Shown here one piece after another: positions 43,541-54,276 of a DNA stretch of 64,000 bases. Position 1 is the first letter of the stretch; the number at the start of each line of letters is the position of its first letter. This DNA is from Silene latifolia (taxonomy: Eukaryota > Streptophyta > Magnoliopsida > Caryophyllales > Caryophyllaceae). The stretch lies in NCBI RefSeq assembly GCF_048544455.1, contig NC_133534.1, forward strand, positions 38,936,217 to 39,000,216, written 5' to 3'. A program made the position numbers and the translations under genes. A model generated the notes under the pieces. It had not been told where the DNA came from, did no database searches, and was given only the letters and a program-made list of their open reading frames with translations.

Positions 43541-46173
43541 ATGTCTTCTGCTGGTGCCGGACCTAGTAAACCTGCGCCGGGAGGTTCCCCGTCGCGTCTT
43601 TATGAGGAGGAGATACTAGATGCCATCCCGATAAGGTCTGGGGGCCCTAGGTCTCCTTCTCCCGAAGTCGACCCACAAGTTTTGGAGGATTGGGAGGACG
43701 ATGATGATGTTGATGATGACGGCGATGATGCTGAAAGAGCTCGTCCTACGGAGGGGAGGCAGTATGTCATGGACCACGGCGACCCTTGTAAGGTCGGTCC
43801 TGACCGTACTTGGACCCATAAGTTCGCCAGTTGTTCCGGCGAGATATTTTTCGAGGGCCATTTCTATTTTGGCAGGGGATACAAAATTGTTATCCCTGAG
43901 GAGGGTCAGGCCGTTTGTTGCCCTCCACCGGGTTGCACCGGCGTATATATCCAGCATCTGGAGTACGGGCTCCGGTTTCCGCTGAATGAATATGTCATGG
44001 CCATCATTAGAGCCATGAACGTCGCCGTGGCCCAACTGCACCCGTTGGCTATTAGGACCATAGTCGGCTTTGTCTGGCTCTGTCTCTTCAAGGGGGAAGT
44101 CCCAACGGTTAATTTATTCCGTCGGCTTCACCACCTTCGGCCGTCGTTTGCTGGTCGCGTCGGATGGTACAACGTGCAAATGGAGCCGGGTTACGTTTCC
44201 GTTGATAAGCTTTCTTCCTACAAGGACTGGAAGGATCGGTGGGTGTACGTTGAGGTGCCGGATGACTATCCGCTGCCCCGGTCCTTCCAGCACCAAGTTA
44301 ATTTGCGGTGCGAGACTAAGGCGGAGCATGACAGATGGGTCACCCGGAAAAAGCTTAAGATGGACGCCAGCAAGGTCCCTCTTAATGAGGATGAGAAGCT
44401 GGCGATGAGGCTCTTTGAGGCGGACAAGAGTGGGGTGTCGAAAAGATGGATTCCCCCGACGCAGATCATTCTTCAGGATGAGCTGCTCTGCCATGTCGGC
44501 CTCATACCGGCCCTAGCACAGGGTGAGTGGGGTCGGTGTGAGGCCCATCTCTGCTCTTAATGTTTCTGTTTCTTGGACTTTGATTTATTTCTTCTACTTA
44601 ACTGTTGCTTTGTTTCCTTTGTAGACCACTTTGGACCAGACCTGTCTGAGGATATCCTCCGGAGAATGGGGCTGCACAAGGATAAGACCGTTGCTGACTT
44701 GCACCCTAAGGCTCTGGCCCGTGATCGCAGAATGTCGCCGAAAGATCTCATGGATCAGCAGCTGAAAGGCTTGAATGTGGAGGCGGCCCAGGCGAAGGTT
44801 GCTAGTAACATGCCGCGCCGAACGCGGAAAACAAAGTCTTCGGCGGCGACGGCGTCGACATCAGTTCCGCCTCCCATCCCTTCGGTCCAGAAGGAGACGG
44901 TGGTGATCGTTGACATTACCAATGGGGAGGACTCCGACGCGGAGGGGTCTCCCCTTGTCCGTAAAAGGAAAGAGCCCACCCCCTGCGCCGATGCTTCGCC
45001 TGCTCTCGCCGCAATCGCGCCGGCAAGGAGATGCGTCCTCCGAGCAAGAAGGCCAAGCATGGTACAGATCTATCCTATGGCTCAGACTTAGCCGGTTCAT
45101 TAGGCGTTTCTGATGACAGGCTCTCCGATATGTCCATGTATATTGACACGGATGATTTAATTGAATTTTTTGTAGATCAACCGTCGGCAGCCGCCGTTCT
45201 CACTGTGCGGCAATTAGAGAAGCAGCCTGAGAAGGCGGGTGATAGAAATGTCACCGTTGACTCCTTACTCCAGAAGGTTTCCCCCACCGAGCTTGTGGCA
45301 GAGGGGACGAGAATATGCAAGAGGCTGGCGAAATGGACTCGGCCTAGCCGGCTCCCACATTATGGAGCAAGAGAAGACCATGGTCAAGCGCCCCGGCTCG
45401 AGCGGCTAAGGCTTGAACTCGACGCGGCGAACAAGGAGGCTAAGAGAGCCAAGGTCGAGGCTGAAGAGGCAGTCCGTGCTGAGAGAAAACTCAGGGAGGA
45501 CGCTGAAAAGGAGGTCCTTGCTGAGAGAGCTAAGACCGAGGCTGCGGCGGCTGAAGTTGCTAAGCTGCTGGAGGGGCGTGACCTCGTTCAGAAGCACGCC
45601 GACCTTTACCGTACGCAGAGGGACGAATTTAGGGGCTTGTTCCAGGCCTAGGGGAAGGTGGTCCGGAACAAGGATGCTATCATCACCCAAAGGGAGGAGG
45701 ACATTGAGACGCTCCAAACCGTTATCCTCCCTAACATGTGCGCCCAATACCGGGACCTGGCTGAGGAAGCTGCCAGGGAAGTGATTGGGGAGCTCTTCCC
45801 TCTTGATGGCTCCTTTCCGTGGGACAAATTTGACGAGCTGTTTGATGACAAGCTCGAAGCTAAAGAGAAAGCCGCGGAGGAGAAGGCCAAGGAGGAGGTA
45901 AGGGTGAAGAGGGAGGAAGAGGTGGCCGCGGAGAAGGCAGCCCTTGCTGAGAAGGCTAAGACGGCCAAGGAGGAGGCCGAGAGGATGAAGGTAGCTGAGG
46001 CTGCTGAGGCTGAGGCTGCTAAGAAAGCTGAGGCTGAGGCTGCTGAAGCTGAGGCTGGCAAGACGGCTTCTGGGTCGCCCATCAATGATGATCCGCTAAC
46101 GCGCGATGGCAAGCGACAACGAGGCATAGGGAGACGGGCGGTCGTCACCAGGCTCACCCGGCGTCTCGGATAG
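43541..46173 (+). pseudogene. Antisense extra ORF of Tat element (gypsy-type transposon domain)
   Basis: Exon 1 is 43541-44522 and, after a GT-AG intron (44523-44624), exon 2 starts at 44625 in a matching frame (DHFGPDLSEDILRRMG). The N-terminus is Pro/Asp/Glu-rich. Residues about 140-230 (FPLNEYVMAIIRAMNVAVAQLHP, IVGFVWLCLFKGEVPTVNLF, WKDRWVYVEVP) resemble the Pfam 'putative gypsy type transposon' domain, known in antisense extra ORFs of Tat elements. The C-terminal third is an Ala/Glu/Lys-rich coiled coil. A frame change lies near 45030, and a TAG at 45649-45651 interrupts the coiled coil in frame with neither side otherwise damaged. Function of this protein class is unknown. Confidence 0.72.
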
Positions 46174-46559
46174 CTTCAGCTGTTCGGGAGCCAATTATTA
46201 AGCCCTTCCTCCCTGCCATCTTTTGGCGCTTCAAATGATATGTCTGTAACTTTTTGCTTTTCTTTTCCTTGTATTTTGTACAACTTTGGTAGGTTGTGTT
46301 TTGGCTTATCCTTATGGGGACGGCCGTCGTCTGTATTCTCCTCACTTGTAACCTGTTATCATTTTTAATAAGAGTTTGCTTATTTTGCCTCTGGCTTGGC
46401 CGAGGTCTTTTCCTGTCTTCGTCTGAGTTGTCTTCTTACGTTATTAATTGAGCGCTTCTTTTGTTTCCGCCTCGGCCTGGCCGAGGCAGTCTAGAGTGCG
46501 TATCTCAACTGTGTTTAACGTTTCTAAGGCATGTTGACTGCTTTTGCGAGTATAAACAG
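46174..46559 (+). other. Spacer between antisense ORF and minisatellite
   Basis: Non-coding. It includes the probable 3' UTR of the antisense ORF, with AATAAG at about 46368. The phrase TGGCCGAGG(T/C) occurs twice. Confidence 0.45.
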
Positions 46560-46943
46560 CGCTGGTAGTGACTGCCGCGACGCCTGCTTCCTTACAGTGA
46601 TTGCCGTGGCGTCTACCTCTTGGAGTAACTGCTGCGGCGTCTACCTCTTGGGGTGACTGCCGTAGCGTCTACTTCTTGGGGTGACTGCCGTGGCGTCTAT
46701 TTCTTGATGGTGACTGCCGTGGCGTCTACCTCTTGGAGTGACTGCTACGGCGTCTACCTCTTGGGGTGACTGCCGTAGCGTCTACTTCTTGGGGTGACTG
46801 CCGTGGCGCCTATTTCTTGATGGTGACTGCCGTGGCGTCTACCTCTTGGAGTGACTGCTGCGGCGTCTACCTCTTGGGGTGACTGCCGTAGCGTCTACTT
46901 CTTGGGGTGACTGCCGTGGCGCCTATTTCTTGATGGTGACTGC
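46560..46943. repeat. Minisatellite, 28-bp unit in a 113-bp higher-order repeat
   Basis: Units of the form GTGACTGCCGTGGCGTCTACCTCTTGG repeat about every 28 bp. Four unit variants form a higher-order block whose identical starts (CTACCTCTTGGAGT) fall at 46613, 46726 and 46839, exactly 113 bp apart. The array is cut at 46943 by the inserted element and resumes at 54022. Confidence 0.9.
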
Positions 46944-48283
46944 TGTAACACCCCCATACTCCAAGTGCCTTACCAGGACCACTCAAGTATAAGGATGCCA
47001 CCATCTCGGTTACCCGAGGCATGATAATCATAAGACAATGAAGAAACATACTTTATTGAATAAGTTTAAGTGATTACATTACAAAACCAACTGTAAGCAA
47101 AATACAACTGTTCTCACACTATAAACCAACCGAAAGGAATCTGTCCTAACAAACACACGGCGGAAGACTAAAGACTCGATATGTGATGACTCCATCCCTG
47201 ACTAGATCCCACGCGTATCCAAGATATACCGCCAAGCAATCGCTCACCACCCCGAATGGATCACCACGTTTTTAAAACATTTAAACGGGTCGAGTACTAA
47301 TCACACAATTAACATACATGTCACAATAAGATAGCGGACATCTTAATGTCACACATACACAACCAACCAACTCCAATCATCTCAATCTCGATCGTCCACC
47401 TTTGGACCAGCCCGCCGATGGGGGACCGCAGCCGTTCCCACCTAAGCCCCGCTCATCATACCGAGCGATAACCCTGTCCCATTAATGTGCACATCCCCTT
47501 CCGTGGCGGGTTCCACGAAGGGCGAAACTAGGGCGTGAAGCCACTCCCGCAAGTGACCCCACTCAGCCGAGAACGCATCTCGAGAACCAATCAACAACAA
47601 TCACAACCACAATCACAATACAATTATTATATCAAACATCCAATTACAACACATCACCAATATCCCATTATGGGACTAATGCGAGTAGGAAATCCTACCC
47701 GGAAAGCAACACAATCATCGACGATCTAGCAAATTTGTCTCAAAACCTCTCCTTTACAAATCCTTCTCCTATCACATAATCACATAATCACAATCTAACC
47801 ATAACAAATCATAAAAAACCCCCAATCCCAAAATTAGGGTTTAACCAAATCAAAGGAAAGACAATAAAAAGGGTACATAGATCTTACCCTCGTCGCAAGG
47901 AACTCAACGGTATAAACAACGACAAGAATCGACCGTCGAACTCAGGGAATTGCTAAGAATGCGATTAAGAAGATGAACTTGTTTGCTTTCTCTCTTAAAC
48001 AGAAATTTAGGTTTTGGAAAAGTGATTTGGAAACAATGACGGAAGTGTTTTATACTTTAATCGCATTATTAACAAAACCCGACAAAACAGCCCCCGTAAA
48101 CCGGCTACTCGATCGAGTAGCTAAGGTACTCGATCGAGTGCCCCCTTACTCGATCGAGTACCCTAGTTACTCGATCGAGTACCCAACAGGTCGAAACTAT
48201 TTTATTTCGCAAAACACCCTTACTCGACAGAGTAAGGCCTACTCGATAGAGTACCCCAAGACTCATAAATACGGAGTATTACA
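46944..48283 (-). repeat. Left (3') LTR of the non-autonomous element
   Basis: It runs TGTAACACCCCCATACTCC to CGGAGTATTACA, 1340 bp, and matches the right LTR almost throughout. The differences are concentrated at CAG/CTG trinucleotides (see findings). The U3 palindrome array is at 48105-48260. Confidence 0.92.
48105..48260 (-). repeat. U3 palindrome array (left LTR)
   Basis: Four exact CTCGATCGAG palindromes (flanks TACTCGATCGAGTA in most), plus diverged ACTCGACAGAGTA and ACTCGATAGAGTA. They lie within about 180 bp of the U3 end. Confidence 0.88.
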
Positions 48284-48321
48284 GTCTTCCCTCCTTAAAA
48301 AGAACTTCGTCCCCGAAGTTC
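48284..48321 (-). promoter_or_regulatory. Polypurine tract and adjoining stem-loop
   Basis: On the minus strand the purine run AAGGAGGGAAGAC abuts the LTR and is preceded by a stem-loop (8-bp stem GAACTTCG, 48302-48321). This is the same pair as at 4103-4137 in the autonomous chromovirus. A second stem-loop and PPT-like copy lies at 48541-48583. Confidence 0.75.
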
Positions 48322-51300
48322 AACCCATACATGAAAACAAACATACTAACTCGATCAAGACACAACAACGTGACTAAGAACTCAAAACAAAACTCCAACC
48401 CAAACATGAACTCGTAACACCAACTCCACTAACTATTCCTACCTCCACAACATGGCTCACGATATCGTATCCACTCCATTATATCTCTCTCAACACTAAC
48501 TCCATACACTACCAAAATACTCATAACATCAAACGGAATGTTACATTCTACCACCCTTAAAAGGAACTTCGTCCTCGAAGTTTACTCAGACTCATAACAC
48601 CATCCTCCAACTGTCAACATTATATAAAATATTCTCACACTTCGAAGCATCACACTACTACAAGCACGGCCATGGCCTTTTATAAGTATCATCCACAAAA
48701 CAAATCCCTCCTTTACGCTACGCTAACACTCTACTTCCAATTATATTACAACATGCACCACCATGAAACTCTCTTTTATCGCATCCTACTCCTCTTAAGA
48801 CAAATGTTACGTCCTCGTAACTCACTAATACTAAATCCTAGCTATATCGTGTCATTATCCTCATCACCACCGCATGTCAAAGATAACCACTTATAATCTA
48901 AACACTCGCCGTGAACATATCCAAGGTTCTCTTACTTAAACATTCCTCATACCTCAACTCATTCGCCACACCACCTAACCTATACCTCAAAATCTTTATC
49001 TTAACCCAAAACTTCAACTTTTCCACATTACCGCAACATGACATACCTCTCTATATAAATTAAAGCACCTATCTCCCAAACGCATAACTCACGATCCACA
49101 CTCGTTACGTACACTCACACTAGATCCTCCAGTTCTTTCCTTCATTACCGCAAGACTCATACATAACCTAATATGACACTAATTCCCCCAACACCCTACA
49201 CTCACTGTCCCAACAAAAGATTATGAACCACCTGCAGCTTTCAGATCATTACCACACATGTCCTACGGACCACTTGTCATTACCATGTCTACTAAAGCCT
49301 TATCTAGAACAAGATCAAAATTATCAGAATAACAACCTCTCACAACCGTGTCCCATCAATAGAACATCACTATACCATGACAACAACGAAAACATATACG
49401 ACTCTATTTCATATCATACTATACCCTCATTCCCAACTTAACTTGGTAAAGAAAACATCAATAAACAAGACAATCGTCTATCTGTAAACCGAAACTCGCA
49501 GGAGCAACATCAAACAAAACAACAAATTATGAATAATCTGGTATGCACTTTGAAACTCGAATCATAATCATCCCGCCTACTCCACCACAACCGGTGACGG
49601 CATCACAACACCGCCACCAACAGCCACACCGTAGTGCGAAAATACCCGCATCACAACATTATGTACCATGCCCGGATCACCACCCGAGGCACCACAACCA
49701 CACCGATAGACATCACAACTGCATACGATTCCCATAAACACTGACTGAGCATAACTTCTCAGACAAGAAAACTTACTCAAATCCACTTTATTAAATCACC
49801 ACGCAACATATTATATGGATAAACAGATAAGCATCTCATGAACATCATCTCTACCATTTCACGGAATACACATGTGTTATTAATACACATAAAATTATAA
49901 CTAGCCATGTCAAATTAATCAAGTTATTACCTTTTTGGATATTATTCAATTAAATTACCGTGTCCAACCTATATATTACAGAACATTCATAAAACAACTT
50001 TATAATTATCACACCATACCACTTCTTGTGAGGTCAGAACCTCACACAAACATTTACACATATCATAGACCCGTAATCACAACCAACTAGTCAATCCTGA
50101 TCACGTAAGTTACCACTCAACATAGGTTACCTGTCGCCCGAGCTTAACTCGTATACACCTCATAACATATTCTCTCTTTCGCATATCCATCACCCTCTGC
50201 CAAATGTAGCCACACCATTAATACTCAACTACTAACAACCGCCTCATATAACCACATCTTATACTCTTTCATAACTGTACTTATCAATCTGGTCTCTGCA
50301 AAATCAACCTCTTTAAAATTGATACCTTTCTAATATACCATTACCCTTAACCACTAGTCACAAACCATAACACTACCGTTGTCCGGGCATCAAACCTCTT
50401 ACACTCATCTCTAAACATCACGATTTGTTTCCTATCTTTGGTTGACATCCCAAATAACGAACATCCAATCCATTAACAAAATTACCTCAACATTCTTCCC
50501 AATACTATCCTTAATTGTATCATCATCTAACTCTCCACCAAAAATCTCGTATCGTGCAAATACTCCACCAACTTCATACTCCTTTAATTCCTCGAAACTC
50601 ATGATTAATCATGTTGTCCTGAAACTTCTGTATAACCATTAACTTACTTACTCTTGATAGTATCATACATCTCGACAATTCCTCAATTTTATGTCACATA
50701 ACTCCGGTCAACATCTTCCTAGTTTTACTCCCCTCATTCTTTTCTTTTACTCTCGGCAAATCAATTAACCATAAAACTCCTTATTACTTCTTCCTAACTC
50801 TTTAGTGTTCCGGTTACTTTCTCATTGCTCCAAGACTCGCATCTCATTATTTTATATCGATATCTTCTCACTCTTTCTTACCATGGATTTTCTCTTATTA
50901 TGGTATCCCTCACACTTGCCACTAATCTATCCATAAAATCAACTTTCACTGTTCAAACAATTGCATCTCCTTTGTACCTCTCTAGAAATCAAAATTCCTT
51001 TCATCTTCGTTAAATGCCCAAAGAAATCACATGTAGTTTCACCTCTTGATAAACCAAATCTCCCAAACTTACTCACTGTGTACAAATCTACCTCGCGACA
51101 TGTCTCCATAAAATTCACTGTATACCACTCTTCTCAACCCCTTTAAAACGAACTTTCACTACATATATCCTTAACCCACGCGACTCCTAACTATCTCCCT
51201 CCATAATTCTTTACACATCTCAAGCTGCCACTATCCACCTCCTTACTTTCAATCTTTTTATTTTCACGTTCCTTAGACTCACATCATCCCTTGCCCACAT

Positions 51301-52660
51301 CCACTTACTCTTACATTATTTAACACACACTCATATCACTCATCTCATCTCAGAAAACATGCTCTATGTCTCAATTAAGCCATAACGATCTTTCTTGTCT
51401 TTTTCCACTACTCAGCACAACCACATATAGCTCATCTCCTCCCACCAAACTCATACTCACCATAAGGTGCCACTCACCACCCCATAGATTGGGTAACTTA
51501 CGTATCAAGACCAACTTACGTGTAAAACAATGCAATAAGAAGTAAAATAACAACTTTGAATTAAACATAATATGCACGAATGTCAAAAGATAAGCATATG
51601 ACCCAAAACAGGGGTCACTAGATCGAGTACAGGCCACTCGATCGAGTAAGGGACTTACTCGATTGAGTAGGTGAAGATCAGAAGCACGTAAAACAAATCA
51701 CCAGGGCTACTCGATCGAGTAACTAAGGTACTCGATCGAGTGCCCCCTTACTCGATCGAGTATCCTAGTTACTCGATCGAGTACCCCAATTCTCAGCACT
51801 GTCCAGCTTTCGTAAAACAGTCATAACTCACTCATTACTTGGTCGTTTTGGGCGTGTGACCTATCGTTAGAATCGTAAAAGGACAAGCTATCACCTCCAA
51901 TTGGAATCACATCAAAATCATTTATGCATCTCAAGTTATAACAGTTTAAAGACAACCTCTTTATAATCGAAAAACACAACTATTGATTTTTACTTCCCAA
52001 ACGACTTAAACAACCACAAGGTAGACAAAACGACTCAGTACTCATAAAACCAGTATTGCTAATCATATGTTACTATGTTCAAAAGCCAAGCAACAACATT
52101 CATCATGCACATAGATTATTGAACTTGTCAATCACGATTTACCCACATGCTCTTATTTTATAACCTCACGTACACAATAACATAATGTACGACATGGAAT
52201 CCCCTATTCACATGTTACTAACATAGCAAAAGTAGAAAATCCACTTCCATCACATAAAAATGTCCTCCACATGAATTTCATATTCTCATGCAATTCCTTA
52301 ACTCATCTTTTCAACCAATTCAAAACAACATTACAAACCAACCGTCTTGCAATTCATGTATTCAATCAATGACAATTATAATCATATCATCATTATCCTT
52401 CACTACACATCCCACATCCTCCACATGTATACATCCATTGATTCATACAACACCTTACTACATAGATACACAACACACAAAGTATGCACATAACGATCCC
52501 GACTCATATCCCATGTGACCGGTTCAAAATTGTAGGGCGAGTTCGCGACTTTAGGACGTCTCCCAAGTCTTTGCATTAGCTCCTACAACTTCTACCCCGG
52601 GTTCATTTTAATTAGACTCCCTAGGTTCATTAGATTCATTGGTTACAGGTTTTAGGATAG
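48322..52660 (-). other. Non-coding internal region of the LARD-like element
   Basis: About 4.3 kb with strong strand asymmetry (C, A and T rich, G poor on the plus strand). The longest frames are under 90 aa without motifs. It includes a second copy of the stem-loop/PPT region (48541-48583) and a second copy of the U3 palindrome array (51618-51785), suggesting that it was assembled from pieces of related elements. Confidence 0.65.
51618..51785 (-). repeat. Internal duplicate of the U3 palindrome array
   Basis: Five CTCGATCGAG palindromes plus variants (ACTAGATCGAGTA, ACTCGATTGAGTA). The segment from 51714 is nearly identical to the U3 array of the element's own LTRs, including the spacer CTAAGG and the CCCCCTTACT linker. 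Confidence 0.85.
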
Positions 52661-52674
52661 TCGCTCTGATACCA
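52661..52674 (-). promoter_or_regulatory. Primer binding site, tRNA-iMet type
   Basis: On the minus strand TGGTATCAGAGCGA lies two bases after the 5' LTR end. TGGTATCAGAGC is complementary to the 3' end of plant initiator-methionine tRNA, the usual primer of chromoviruses. Confidence 0.88.
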
Positions 52675-52676
52675 TT

Positions 52677-54021
52677 TGTAACACCCCCATACTCCAAGTG
52701 CCTTACCAGGACCACTCAGGTATAAGGATGCCACCATCTCGGTTACCCGAGGCATGATAATCATAAGACAATGAAGAAACATACTTTATTGAATAAGTTT
52801 AAGTGATTACATTACAAAACCAACTGTAAGCAAAATACAACTGTTCTCACACTATAAACCAACTGAAAGGAACGGTCCTAACAAACACAGCGGAAGACTA
52901 AAGACTCTGATATGTGATTACTCCATCCCCAGCTAGATCCCACGCGTATCCAAGATATACCTGCCAAGCAACTGCTCACCACCCCCGAATGGATCACCAC
53001 AGTTTTTAAAACATTTAAACGGGGTCAGTACTAATCACACAATTAACATACATGTCACAATAAGATAAGTAGACATCTTAACTGTCACACATACACAACC
53101 AACCCAACTCCAATCATCTCAATCTCTGACTGTCCACTGGACCAGCCCTGCCAGTGGGGGACCGCAGCCGTTCCCACCTAAGCCCCGCTCATCATACCGA
53201 GCGATAACCCTGTCCCATTAATGTGCACATCCCCTTCCGTGGCGGGTTCCACGAAGGGCGAAACTAGGGCGTGAAGCCACTCCCGCAAGTGACCCCACTC
53301 AGCCGAGAACGCATCTCGAGAACCAATCAACAACAATCACAACCACAATCACAATACAATTATTATATCAAACATCCAATTACAACACATCACCAATATC
53401 CCATTATGGGACTAATACTGAGTAGGAAATCCTACCTGGAAAGCAACACAATCATCAGACGATCTAGCAGCTGTCTCAAAACCTCTCCTTTACAAATCCT
53501 TCTCCTATCACATAATCACATAATCACAATCTAACCATAACAAATCATAAAAAACCCCCAATCCCAAAATTAGGGTTTAACCAAATCAAAGGAAAGACAA
53601 TAAAAAGGGTACATAGATCTTACCCTCGTCGCAAGGAACTCAACGGTATAAACAACGACAAGAACTGACCGTCTGAACTCCGGGAATTGCTAAGAATGCG
53701 ATTAAGAAGATGAACTTGTTTGCTTTCTCTCTTAAACAGAAATTTAGGTTTTGGAAAAGTGATTTGGAAACAATGACGGAAGTGTTTTATACTTTAATCG
53801 CATTATTAACAAAACCCGACAAAACAGCCCCCGTAAACCGGCTACTCGATCGAGTAGCTAAGGTACTCGATCGAGTGCCCCCTTACTCGATCGAGTACCC
53901 TAATTACTCGATCGAGTACCCAACAGGTCAGAAACTATTTTATTTCGCAAAACTCCCTTACTCGACAGAGTAAGGCCTACTCGATAGAGTACCCCAAGAC
54001 TCATAAATACGGAGTATTACA
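52677..54021 (-). repeat. Right (5') LTR of the non-autonomous element
   Basis: 1345 bp, TGTAACACCCC to GTATTACA on the plus strand. A minus-strand TATA box (TATAAAAC, 53784-53791) lies downstream of the U3 palindromes. It keeps CAG/CTG where the left LTR often has CG. Confidence 0.92.
53840..53995 (-). repeat. U3 palindrome array (right LTR)
   Basis: Same composition as the left LTR array: four CTCGATCGAG palindromes followed by ACTCGACAGAGTA and ACTCGATAGAGTA. Confidence 0.88.
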
Positions 54022-54110
54022 ACTGCTGCAGCGTCTACCTCTTGGGGTGACTGTCGTAGCGTCTACTTCTTGAGGTGACTGCCGTGACGCCTGCTTCTTG
54101 ATAGTGACTA
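54022..54110. repeat. Minisatellite, distal part after the insertion
   Basis: It resumes ACTGCTGCAGCGTCTACCTC and continues for about three 28-bp units before decaying. Together with 46560-46943 it was one array before insertion of the LTR element. Confidence 0.85.
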
Positions 54111-54276
54111 TAGGGGGAAATGGACACTTTGATGGAAAACTTGGATGATTCTTCATTAGATATAAACATGCGTCGGGGTGCCCACAGTTGTCTTGGGCAC
54201 CTCCGCCGCTATACAAAATTTTTCCCGAGATTGTCAGTGTCCTAATGGCTCATCAAAGGCGCACCCTCCATGCCTG

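Larger units (their letters stand above)
46944..54021 (-). mobile_element. Non-autonomous LTR element (LARD-like) of chromovirus-type family
   Basis: Two LTRs (46944-48283 and 52677-54021) enclose a 4.4-kb internal region with a PBS next to the right LTR and PPT next to the left LTR, fixing minus-strand orientation. Perfect 5-bp direct repeats ACTGC (46939-46943 and 54022-54026) flank it. No gag or pol motif was found on either strand, so it needs an external helper. Its LTRs belong to the same clade as those at 4140-5509 and 18467-19838, so a chromovirus of that clade is a possible helper (inference). Confidence 0.9.

Noticed and set aside
44755-46157. Minus-strand ORFs (Ala/Ser-rich, e.g. 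45648-46157)
   Set aside because: They mirror the Ala/Glu/Lys-rich coiled coil of the plus-strand antisense ORF. The plus-strand reading has domain similarity and a fitting intron.
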